A stretch of 51,411 bases of DNA. Source: Mycobacterium sp. E183 (GTDB lineage: Bacteria > Actinomycetota > Actinomycetes > Mycobacteriales > Mycobacteriaceae). Location: assembly GCF_001667735.1 (NCBI RefSeq), contig NZ_LZJN01000196.1, positions 1 to 51,411 of the forward strand. The letters run 5' to 3'. The position numbers and the translations under genes are program-made. The notes below the pieces were generated by a model. The model had not been told where the DNA came from, did no database searches, and saw nothing but the letters and a program-made list of their open reading frames with translations. The first letter of the stretch is position 1; every line of letters starts with the position of its first letter. Shown piece by piece: positions 8,401-16,406 of the stretch.

Positions 8401-9888
8401 GTCCAGTTCGCGGTAGCTCATCGTGCCGGCCGCCCAGCTGATCGCGAGGTTGTCCGGGGTCTTGGCGACGACGTCGGCGAACCTCGTGTGGATGCCGACC
8501 GCAGACGGGGCGGGCGGGGCCGCGGCGCGCGGCGGGGCCGCCTCGTCGTCGAAGAGAACGCTCACTTGGCGCAGCGGCCGGTCCCAATCCCGCAGCAGCC
8601 GTTCGGCGGCGGTCAGCACCCGCCGGCCGAAGGCCGCGGCGGGAATGGCGCCCAGCGCACCGTCGATCACTTCGACCAGCACCACCAGTTCGCCGCCTTC
8701 GATGTGCGCGGCGACGGTGATCGGGAAATGTGACAGGGTTTGCAGGGTGGACGGCCGGAATGTCGAACCGCCTGCGGTCAATTCGACGCCCGCGGCCAGT
8801 CCGTCCAGGGGGAAGTTCTCGTAGACCAGCAGGGTGTCGAACATCTCCCCGACGCCGCCGAGCGCGCGCAGTTGGGCGTGCCCGAGGTAGCCGTGCTCAC
8901 GCAGCAACGCGGCGTCACGCTGCACCGCGCGACATTGCTCGCCGACGCTTGCGGCCGGGTCGAGCCGCACCCGCATGGGAACGGTGTTGATGAACAGCCC
9001 GATCATGGTCTCCACGCCGGTCAGTTCGGGCGGCCGGCCGGAGATGGTGACCCCGAAGACCACGTCGTGGGTGTCGGTCAGCCTGGACAACACCAGCGCC
9101 CACGCCATTTGCATCAGCGTGTTGACGGTGATCCCGCGGGATCGCGTCCCGTCGACCAGTCGGGCGGTCGCCGCGCCCGGCAGCCGCAGTTCGGTGGTGC
9201 GGGGCAACCCGGCGCGCCGGTCCTCGCCCGAGCCGAGCGCCGCCGACAGCAGGGTGGGGCCCGGAAGGCCGGCCAGGTGCTCCCGCCAGACCCGTTGACT
9301 GGCTTGCAGATCGCGGCTGGCCAGCCAGCCGATGTAGTCGCGGTAGGGCCGCGGTGTGGCGGGCAACGCGGACACGTCCCCGCCGGCCCGATACAGAGTC
9401 ATCATCTCGTTGACGAACACCGGCATCGACCAGCCGTCGATCACGATGTGGTGGGCGGTGAGCACCAAACGCCATCGAGTGCAAGGCAATTCGATGAGCA
9501 GGAAGCGGATGGCCGGCCCGCGCTCCAGATCGAACGGGCGCCGGCGTTCACCGGTCTCCAGCGCCTGCACATCCTCGGGCGCCGCGGCGACGGTGCGCCA
9601 CGGCAGGTCGACCCTGGACGGCACGATCTGGACCGGGTGGGCGATCCCTCGGCTGAAGAAGCTGGCCCGCAGATTGGGGTGCCGCCTCAGCATCTTTGTC
9701 GCGCAATCACGTAACAGCGCGACGTCGAGCGCACCGGAGATGTCGGCGGCCATGCCGATCACGTACGGGTCGTCGGCGTCGCCGTCGGCGAATTCGGCGA
9801 GCGTGGTCAGCGAATACAAGCCCTCCTGCAGCGGGCTCAGTGCCATCACGTCCTCGATGTCGGGCGCGACATCCTTGGTGGCCGTCAT
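5479..9888 (-). CDS. mbtF: MbtF, mycobactin NRPS (C-A-PCP-E-like)
   Basis: This 1469-residue NRPS (about 1461 in M. tuberculosis) adds the terminal N6-hydroxylysine that becomes the caprolactam. The order is condensation domain (about 15-440; HHIVIDG at 146-152), adenylation domain (about 465-945; YVVFTSGTTGEPKG, FDAAWQP with D648 at the alpha-amine-binding position, NCYGPTE, NGKLDE), and PCP (LGLDSI, phosphopantetheine Ser992). A C-terminal epimerization/condensation-like domain (about 1050-1465) follows. In that last domain the HHxxxD motif reads AHVLAMD (1166-1172): the first His is lost, while the second His and the Asp remain. The ATG at 9888 forms ATGA with the mbtE stop; the open frame continuing upstream is inside mbtE and is not used. 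It is coupled to mbtG by another ATGA. Confidence 0.96.
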   Translation of the reverse strand: MTATKDVAPDIEDVMALSPLQEGLYSLTTLAEFADGDADDPYVIGMAADISGALDVALLRDCATKMLRRHPNLRASFFSRGIAHPVQIVPSRVDLPWRTVAAAPEDVQALETGERRRPFDLERGPAIRFLLIELPCTRWRLVLTAHHIVIDGWSMPVFVNEMMTLYRAGGDVSALPATPRPYRDYIGWLASRDLQASQRVWREHLAGLPGPTLLSAALGSGEDRRAGLPRTTELRLPGAATARLVDGTRSRGITVNTLMQMAWALVLSRLTDTHDVVFGVTISGRPPELTGVETMIGLFINTVPMRVRLDPAASVGEQCRAVQRDAALLREHGYLGHAQLRALGGVGEMFDTLLVYENFPLDGLAAGVELTAGGSTFRPSTLQTLSHFPITVAAHIEGGELVVLVEVIDGALGAIPAAAFGRRVLTAAERLLRDWDRPLRQVSVLFDDEAAPPRAAAPPAPSAVGIHTRFADVVAKTPDNLAISWAAGTMSYRELDALANGLAARLADRGVRPESPVAIRLSRGPHYIVAMLAVLKAGGMCVPMEPTTPPERVESILRQSGAAIVLDEESPLAGEPPGAGFHPVEVSPGQAAYVVFTSGTTGEPKGVIGTHAALSAYADDHLDNVLRPAAARLGRPLRIAHAWSFAFDAAWQPLVALLDGHAVHVVDEHTQTDAEALVEAIAEHRIDMIDTTPSMFAQLAACGLLSTVPLAVLALGGEALGKPDWNLIRAECARTGMAAHNCYGPTETTVEAVVAAIAEHDDPSIGRPTAYTRGYVLDSALRPVPGGVTGELYLAGAQLARGYLGRAAQTGQRFVADPFATGERMYRTGDLVRRAPDGSLVYVGRADAQVKIRGYRVEPGEIAAALESHPAVRRAGVVVRRRHGVALLTAYVVVAEAAPRPPTAAELRTMLGTRLPRYMIPQRILAVDEIPLTVNGKLDEAALSAFDANEPDPAEAAPATPTEAALAEVLSELLHQPRVDVSADFLQLGLDSITALSVVQATRARGIALRARLVLECANIRELAEAIDSETYSAASDAEEDTGPMPVLPNGRWLYEFGEPRRLAQTEAIRLPDNVTREQLDAALAGIVNAHEVLRSRLDRAAMTLVSAPDTHTGLIDEVATSDDLRAVIPAYAAGAVDRLDPERGTMLAAVWLRPPAGPSVLLLAAHVLAMDPASWRVVLGELDSALTALTTGRAPAPIREHTSYRRWAAALIERAHRLDTVQFWAAQSDGDDPDLGARRVDPRRDRARDLDVRMIATDADLTRRLLGSGLPMPHLLIAATAATVTRWRRSRDQATPPPLLALETHGRADGLVDGTGTRSIDTGDTVGLLSSIYPIRVTSTGPRGAGELLATIPGDGLDYGLLRYLRTDTAERLAPLRRPQLLLNYIGAAHAHGGTALTLERELLAGVSPQPEPDLAVRHELTIVAAMLTFDGQRVLAAQWRTLPDILSDADVAELQHLWIESLREMAP

Positions 9889-12800
9889 GGCATACCGTCG
9901 CGCGACGACCAGAGCTGCGTCACGGCAGCCAAGTCGTCGGCCGAAAGGCCGGACGTGCTCATCGGCTCGAACCGGTCGTCGGCGTGCTCGGTGTCGTTCT
10001 GCCCGTCGAGAGCGGCCGCCAGCTGCTGCACCGTCGGGTTCTCGAAAATCATCCGCGGGCTCACCGCCAGGCCGGCGGCCCGTACGCGCGCGGCGAGCTG
10101 CACCGACAGGATGCTGTCCCCACCCAGCGCGAAGAAATCGTCGAAGCGGCCAACCTCGGGCGTCGACAGCAGCTCGGCGAACACCTTGGCCAGCGCACGT
10201 TCGGTGTCGGTGCGTGACGGCTCCGTTTGTCCGCTGGTGGTGACGGACGGCCGCGGCAGCCCGGGCCGATTCAGCTTGCCCGACTCGGTCTTGGGTAGCG
10301 CGTCCAGGACGGTCAACGACGACGGGATCATATAGCCGGGCAGCGTCGCGCCGATGGCGGCGCGCACCTCCGATGCGAACGAGGCCTTCTGCGCGTCGTC
10401 GACCATTGGCCGTTGCGGCACAACGTATCCGGCCAGGGAGGTGCCGCCGTTCACCTCCCAGGTGCGTGCGGCGGTGGCGGCGACCCCGTCGACCGCCGCC
10501 AGCGCAGCCTCGACCTCGGCCAGCTCCACCCGGAAACCGCGCACCTGGACCTGGTGGTCGGTCCGTCCGACGAATTCCAGTTGGCCGTCCTCGGTCCAGC
10601 GGGCGAGGTCGCCACTGCGGTACAGACGTGAACCCGGTTCGAGCGCAAAGGGATCGGCGACGAACCGGGTGGCGGTCAGCCCTGGGCGTTTCCAGTAGCC
10701 CCGCGCCAGTTGATCGCCGGCGTAATACAGTTCGCCCACGACGCCGACCGGCACCGCCCGCAGCCCGTCGTCGAGCAGGTAGGCGGCCGCCCCGGGAACC
10801 GGCTTGCCCACGAGCGGATTCGGCGGTGCCAGCCGCCCGCGGGATACCGCGCCGGACGTCTCGGTGGAGCCGATGTTGTTCAACAGCTCGATCTCCGTGC
10901 CGCCGCACACGGACACCAGCCGTCGTAGCAGCGACGCGCTCACCGGTTCCCCGCCGCACACCAGTCTGGACAGCCCCCGCACCGCGTCGGGCCGGCAGTC
11001 CACCAGGGCGGAGACCAGGCTGGGCACCGCGGTCACCTGCGCGACCGCGTGCCGACTCATCAAGTCGCCGAGGGCTTCCGGGTCGCGGTGCTCGGCATCG
11101 TCGGCGAGGATCATCGTCGCCCCCGCCGCCAGGCCGGCCAGCATCTCCATGCCACCCTCGAGGAACGTGATCGAGGCCTGCGCCAGCCGCACGTCCTCCG
11201 TCCTGGGCGGGTAGTGCCGCAGCTGCCAGTCCAGCCGGGCCGCCATCGACCGATGGGTGCCCAGCGCGCCTTTCGGCTTGCCCGTGGATCCGGACGTGAA
11301 GACCAGGAACATCGGGTCGTCGGGGTGCGGCGGCGGCAGTTCCCGCCGAGCGGCATCTCCGTTCTCCAGCGCGGCCCGCACCTGCGCGTCGTCGAGCGAA
11401 ATGACGGCCACGCCCGCTACGTCGGGGATGGTGTCCGCCGCTTCGGCCGTGGCCAGCACCACCGGCGGCCGCACGTCGTCGAGCATGAACTGCTTGCGCG
11501 CCCGCGGATAGCCCGGATCGATGGGGAAGTAACCGCCGCCCGCCTTCATGATGGCCACCAGCGCCACCACCAGGTCGATGCCGCGCCGCATCGACAGCCC
11601 GACCAACGACCCCGGCCCGACACCGCGCGCGGCAAGCAACGCCGCCAGGCGGTCCGAAAGGCGGTGCAGCGCTGGGTAATCGAGCTGCCGATCGCCGCAG
11701 CGCACCGCGATCCGCCCGGTCCCCCAGCCTCGGCTGGGCTCCAGCAATTCCCCAATGGTGCGCGGCCGGTCGTGCGGCGGTCGCTCGCCGCGGCTCCAGT
11801 GCTCCAGCACGCGGTGCCGCTCTGCGGCGTCGGTCAGCTGCACGTCGCGCAAACTTTGGTCGACATTGTCGGCAAATGCGGTGACCACCCGAGTCAGCCA
11901 GCCGGCGAATCGCTCGATCGTGGCCCTGCTGTACAGCTCGGTGCGGAAGATCAGATTGCCGTTGTATCCGCCGCCGTCAGAGCCGTCGGTGCCGAAGAAG
12001 TTGACGCTGAGGTCGGCGTGCGCCATGTCGAAGACCGGGTCCAGCGAGGTGCACACCGTGTCTTGCTCGCCCTCGCCGGAGCCTTGCTCGATCACGCGCG
12101 TCGCGGGCAGGTGGTCGCGGACGTGCACGACCACCTGGAAGAGCGGGTTGCGCGACAACGAACGGACCGGGCTGACGCTGTCGACCACGCGGTCGAACGG
12201 CAGGTCCTGATGGGCGTAGGCGGCCAGCGCCGTTTCCCGTGCGCGGGCCAGCAACTCGCGCAGCGTCGGGTTGCCGGTCAGATCGTTGCGCAGCACCAGG
12301 ATGTTGACGAAGAACCCGATCAGCTGATCCAATTCGGCCTCGGTGCGCCCGGCGACCGGGGTGCCCAGCGGGATGTCGAGCCCACCACCGGCTTTGTGCA
12401 GCACCACCGCGACGGCCGTTTGCAAGAGCATGAATTCGGTGATGCCCAGCTCGCGGGACAATTCGGCGAGCTTGGCGCGGGTGGTCGCGTCGATGCCGAA
12501 GTCGACGGACTCCCCCTCGCCGCTGGGCACCCGCTGGCGCGGGAAGTCGGGCCGCAGCCCGCTGTCCTCGGGCAGCCCGGCCAGTTGGCGGATCCAGTAC
12601 TCGCGCTGCTCGGCGGCGACAGCGGACTCCTGACCGCTCGCGTCGCCGAGGAACTCCCCCTGCCACGCGGCGTAGTCGGCGTACTGCACGCGCAGCGGCG
12701 CCCACGCCGGGGCTTCCCCCGCCCGCCTGGCCCGATACGCGGTCATCACGTCGGCGAACAGCACCCCGGCCGACCAGTGGTCGGAGGCGATGTGGTGGAC

Positions 12801-15800
12801 CACCAGCGACAGGACGTGCTCGGCGTCATCGGCGGTGCGCAGCACCGCGACCCGAATCGGCAATTCGCGGTCCAGTTCGAAGCAGTGCCTGCGCTCGGCG
12901 TCCAATTCCCGTTGCAGCCAGGCTTGATCGGGGCCGGAGGCCCGGCGCACGGAAACGTCACCCGCGGATCCGACCACCTGATACGGCACGCCATCCAGCT
13001 CCACGTAGGAGGTGCGCAGGATTTCATGCCGGGCAACGACGTCCCCGACGGCGGCGATCAGGGCGTCCATGTTCCAGGGCCCGCTCAGTTTCGCGGCGAA
13101 GGGAATGTTGTTGACCCAGCTTGGCCCGTCGACGCGATAGGCGAACCAGCTGCGCAGCTGTGAGGCCGACAACGGCATCGGCTCGTCGTGGGCCGTGGCG
13201 ATCAGCTTGGGCCGCGACTGGCGAAGCTCGCCGGAACTGAGCCGGTCGACCCGCTCGGCCAACGCGCTTACCGTCGCCAGTTCGAAGACGTCGCGGATGC
13301 CGACCTCCACCCCGCACTCGGATCGGATCGCGGTGACCAGTTTCGTGGCCACCAGCGAATGGCCGCCCAGGTCGAAGAACGAGTCGTCGAGCCCCACTCG
13401 GTCGTGACCGAGCAACGCGGAAAACAATGCGGCGATGCGTCGTTCGGCGGGTGTGACCGGATCGCGGTATTCGGCGGCCGCCGCGATCTGGGGCTGGGGC
13501 AGCGCGGCGCGGTCGATCTTGCCGTGGGCCGTGATCGGGATCTCGTCGAGCGCCACGTAGGCGGCCGGCGTCATGTAGTCCGGGAGCGCCGCGGCCACCC
13601 GGGCTCGGATCCGTTCGACGTCAACGGTTTCCGGGTCCGCTCCCGGCACCGGCGTGACGTATCCCACCAGGCTCTTGCCCAACCGCGGCAGGTCCATGGC
13701 CAGCACCACCGCCCGCCCCACGCTGGGGTCGACCGAGATGGCGGCGGCGATCTCGCCCAGCTCGATGCGGAAGCCGCGGATCTTGACCTGCTCGTCGGCG
13801 CGTCCGACGAACTCGATGTCGCCGTCGGCGTTGCGGCGGGCAAGGTCGCCCGAGCGGTACAGCCGGCCGCCCGGCGTGAACGGGTCGGCGACGAATCGCT
13901 CGGCGGTCAGCCCGGGCCTGCGGTGGTAGCCGTGCGCGACATGCGTTCCACCGATGTATATCTCGCCGATCACCCCCGCGGGGACCGGGCGCAGTGCGTT
14001 GTCGAGGAGGTGGACCTGCGTGTTGATCTTCGGGCGTCCGATGGGCACCACCCGGGTGCCCTGGGTGCCCTCCACCGGGTAGCTGGTGCAGTTGACCACG
14101 GTTTCGGTCGGGCCGTAGAAGTTGTACAGCAGCGCATCGAAGGTGGCATGGAACTTGTCGGCGATCTCACCCGGCAGGGCCTCCCCGCCGATGGGGACTC
14201 GGCGCAGGGTGCGCCATTGGCTGACGCCGGGCAACGAGAGGAACAGACCGAGCAGCGACGGCACGAAATGCATCGAGGTGATGCCTTCGCGGCTCAGCAG
14301 ATCGGTCAGGTAGCCGATGTCGCGGAGCCCGTCGGGCCGCGGGATCACCAGCCGGGCACCCATGATCAACGTGCCGAAGATCTCGCCCATCGACACGTCG
14401 AAGCTCGGCGACGCAACCTGCAAGAGCCGGTCGGTTTCGTCGACGCGGTACTCGTCACCGAACCAGACGAAGTACTCGGCGATCGGTGCGTGCGGCACCG
14501 GCACGCCCTTGGGCAGCCCGGTCGAACCCGACGTGTAGATCAGGTAGGCGGTGTTGTCCGGGCTCAGCGGCCTGATCAATTCGCTGGGCGCGGTGGCCGG
14601 GTACTCCGACAGTCCGGGAATGGGTTCGCGCAGCACGAGTTTGGCGTCGGCGTCGCCGAGGATGAAGGTCAGCCGATCCTCGGGGTAGGTGGGATCCACC
14701 GGCAGGTAGACCGCGCCAGCCTTCAGCACTCCGAGCGCGGTGATGACCAATTCGGGTGACTTGTCCAGCAGCACCGCGACGCGGTCCTCGGTGCCGACGC
14801 CCTGCTCGATCAGCCAGTGCGCCAAGCGGTTCGACTCTTCGTCGATCTCGCGATAGGTGTACTCGCGGCCCTCGTACACGACGGCGATGGCGGCCGGTGA
14901 GAGCGCCGCCCGGCGGGCGACCAGCGCCGGCAAGGTGGTGGGCGGGGTTTCGAATCTGTCGCCGGTCGAGGCGCGGCGCAGCCACGCGGCGTCGTCGGTA
15001 TTCATCAGCGCGCACGCCGACAGCGCCGTGTCGGGGTTTGTCAGCATGTCGTCCAGCAACACGGCGTAGTGCCGCAGCAGCTGGTCGACCAGTTGCCGAT
15101 CCAGAACTTCCACCAGGTATTCGGCTTCGATCAATCCGGCGCCCGTGCGGTCCAGCTCGACCATGAAACTCAGTGGCAGCTGGTTGAAATGGCCGCGCAA
15201 CTCGCCGCGCGCGCACCGCACCCCGGGCGGGCAGAAACCGGCGCCGTCGGGCTCGCGCTGCCCGAAGCTCACCCGGGTCATCCGGTCGGCGCCGTGCCGG
15301 CGGTCGGGATTGGATTCGCGGACCAGCCAGTCCAGGTCGGCGCGCGAATGGGCGAAGGCACCCACCGCGCGGTCCCGGGTCTCGGTCAGCAGCTCTCGGA
15401 ACGTCTGAAGGGGCCCTGGCCGCAGCCGAATCACCACGGTGTTGCCGTAGTACCCGATCGCCGATTCCGTTCCGACGCCGCGGTTGAGCACCGGAGCGGC
15501 GATCAGGGAGTCGGTCGACTGGGTGTAGCGGTGCACCAACGCGGCGAACGCCGCCATCAGCACCATGTACGGGGTGGCGCCCGTCTCCCGCGCGAGCGCC
15601 GCCGCCCGGTCGACGGTGGCCGCCGACAACGGCATCGCGGTGCGTTGGGCCCGCCAGGTGCTTGGCACCACCGATCCGTTGGGACCCGGAAGTTCAAGTG
15701 GCTCGGGTAGATTCGCCATCTGGCGGCGCCAGTATTCGTGGTCCGCGGCGGGATCCGCGGCTTCGTCCGGCGGGGGGGCCGCCTGCGGGGGCTCGTCGGC

Positions 15801-16406
15801 GAAGCCGTCCGGATCGACGTACGCGCGGGTCAGGTCGGCGAAAAACGGCGCCCACGAGGCATCGTCCCAGGCGACGTGGTGGACGGTGATCAACAGCATC
15901 AGCTCGGTGGCCGAGAGCCGCGCCACGGTGACCCGCAGGGGTGAATCCGTGGCCAGGTCGAAGGGCCGACGGAAATCCCGCTGCGCCAGCACGTCCAGCC
16001 GCAACCGCCGGGACTGATCGGTCAGGTCCGACAGGTCGTGCTCGGCCCACTCCGGGCGCAGCTCTTCGCGGATGACCGGATACGGGTCGCCGTCGGCGCC
16101 CGTGGCGTACGTCGTATGCAGCAGGGCATGGCGCGCGGCCACAGCGTCCACCGCGTGCCGCAACCGTTGGATGTCGACCGCGCCGCTGAGGCGATAGGAA
16201 ACACAGACGTTGAGCAGCGCGCTGTCGGGGTCCAGCGACTGCACGAACCACATGCGGTGCTGTCCGACCGACATGCGCGGCCCTTCGGCGGTCGCCACGG
16301 GCGAAGCGGCGGGCGGGCTGGCCAGGCCGCGTTCGGCGATCTTGCGGCGCAACAATTCCAGGCGCTCGTCGTCGAGCCGTGCGCCGGCTTGGGTGGTGTC
16401 CGTCAC
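9885..16406 (-). CDS. mbtE: MbtE, bimodular mycobactin NRPS (C-A-PCP-C-A-PCP)
   Basis: The product is 2173 residues. Module 1 has C1 (about 45-465; HHVAWDD at 176-182), A1 (about 480-970; LIYTSGSTGLPKG, SFDVSMGE with D670, NFYGPTE, HGKIDR) and PCP1 (LGGHSL, Ser1017). A1 should take the N6-acyl-N6-hydroxylysine described for MbtE. Module 2 has C2 (about 1078-1535; HHIASDH at 1204-1210), A2 (about 1550-2050; LVFTSGSTGKPKG, NNIGSTE, YRSGDLAR, ESGKLNR) and PCP2 (LGGDSI, Ser2098). A2 has TFLEGGME where FDxSxxE is expected: Leu1749 replaces the alpha-amine-binding Asp. M. tuberculosis MbtE is, from memory, about 1682 residues, roughly one A domain shorter. The ATG overlaps the mbtD stop and the stop overlaps mbtF, both as ATGA. 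A second chain-extending module is not required by the known mycobactin backbone. Confidence 0.95.
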   Translation of the reverse strand: MTDTTQAGARLDDERLELLRRKIAERGLASPPAASPVATAEGPRMSVGQHRMWFVQSLDPDSALLNVCVSYRLSGAVDIQRLRHAVDAVAARHALLHTTYATGADGDPYPVIREELRPEWAEHDLSDLTDQSRRLRLDVLAQRDFRRPFDLATDSPLRVTVARLSATELMLLITVHHVAWDDASWAPFFADLTRAYVDPDGFADEPPQAAPPPDEAADPAADHEYWRRQMANLPEPLELPGPNGSVVPSTWRAQRTAMPLSAATVDRAAALARETGATPYMVLMAAFAALVHRYTQSTDSLIAAPVLNRGVGTESAIGYYGNTVVIRLRPGPLQTFRELLTETRDRAVGAFAHSRADLDWLVRESNPDRRHGADRMTRVSFGQREPDGAGFCPPGVRCARGELRGHFNQLPLSFMVELDRTGAGLIEAEYLVEVLDRQLVDQLLRHYAVLLDDMLTNPDTALSACALMNTDDAAWLRRASTGDRFETPPTTLPALVARRAALSPAAIAVVYEGREYTYREIDEESNRLAHWLIEQGVGTEDRVAVLLDKSPELVITALGVLKAGAVYLPVDPTYPEDRLTFILGDADAKLVLREPIPGLSEYPATAPSELIRPLSPDNTAYLIYTSGSTGLPKGVPVPHAPIAEYFVWFGDEYRVDETDRLLQVASPSFDVSMGEIFGTLIMGARLVIPRPDGLRDIGYLTDLLSREGITSMHFVPSLLGLFLSLPGVSQWRTLRRVPIGGEALPGEIADKFHATFDALLYNFYGPTETVVNCTSYPVEGTQGTRVVPIGRPKINTQVHLLDNALRPVPAGVIGEIYIGGTHVAHGYHRRPGLTAERFVADPFTPGGRLYRSGDLARRNADGDIEFVGRADEQVKIRGFRIELGEIAAAISVDPSVGRAVVLAMDLPRLGKSLVGYVTPVPGADPETVDVERIRARVAAALPDYMTPAAYVALDEIPITAHGKIDRAALPQPQIAAAAEYRDPVTPAERRIAALFSALLGHDRVGLDDSFFDLGGHSLVATKLVTAIRSECGVEVGIRDVFELATVSALAERVDRLSSGELRQSRPKLIATAHDEPMPLSASQLRSWFAYRVDGPSWVNNIPFAAKLSGPWNMDALIAAVGDVVARHEILRTSYVELDGVPYQVVGSAGDVSVRRASGPDQAWLQRELDAERRHCFELDRELPIRVAVLRTADDAEHVLSLVVHHIASDHWSAGVLFADVMTAYRARRAGEAPAWAPLRVQYADYAAWQGEFLGDASGQESAVAAEQREYWIRQLAGLPEDSGLRPDFPRQRVPSGEGESVDFGIDATTRAKLAELSRELGITEFMLLQTAVAVVLHKAGGGLDIPLGTPVAGRTEAELDQLIGFFVNILVLRNDLTGNPTLRELLARARETALAAYAHQDLPFDRVVDSVSPVRSLSRNPLFQVVVHVRDHLPATRVIEQGSGEGEQDTVCTSLDPVFDMAHADLSVNFFGTDGSDGGGYNGNLIFRTELYSRATIERFAGWLTRVVTAFADNVDQSLRDVQLTDAAERHRVLEHWSRGERPPHDRPRTIGELLEPSRGWGTGRIAVRCGDRQLDYPALHRLSDRLAALLAARGVGPGSLVGLSMRRGIDLVVALVAIMKAGGGYFPIDPGYPRARKQFMLDDVRPPVVLATAEAADTIPDVAGVAVISLDDAQVRAALENGDAARRELPPPHPDDPMFLVFTSGSTGKPKGALGTHRSMAARLDWQLRHYPPRTEDVRLAQASITFLEGGMEMLAGLAAGATMILADDAEHRDPEALGDLMSRHAVAQVTAVPSLVSALVDCRPDAVRGLSRLVCGGEPVSASLLRRLVSVCGGTEIELLNNIGSTETSGAVSRGRLAPPNPLVGKPVPGAAAYLLDDGLRAVPVGVVGELYYAGDQLARGYWKRPGLTATRFVADPFALEPGSRLYRSGDLARWTEDGQLEFVGRTDHQVQVRGFRVELAEVEAALAAVDGVAATAARTWEVNGGTSLAGYVVPQRPMVDDAQKASFASEVRAAIGATLPGYMIPSSLTVLDALPKTESGKLNRPGLPRPSVTTSGQTEPSRTDTERALAKVFAELLSTPEVGRFDDFFALGGDSILSVQLAARVRAAGLAVSPRMIFENPTVQQLAAALDGQNDTEHADDRFEPMSTSGLSADDLAAVTQLWSSRDGMP

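Noticed and set aside
11049..13163. 704-codon open frame on the plus strand opposite mbtE
   Set aside because: It is antisense to a certain NRPS with conserved motifs. Long antisense frames are expected in very GC-rich coding DNA, and the translation has no domain resemblance.
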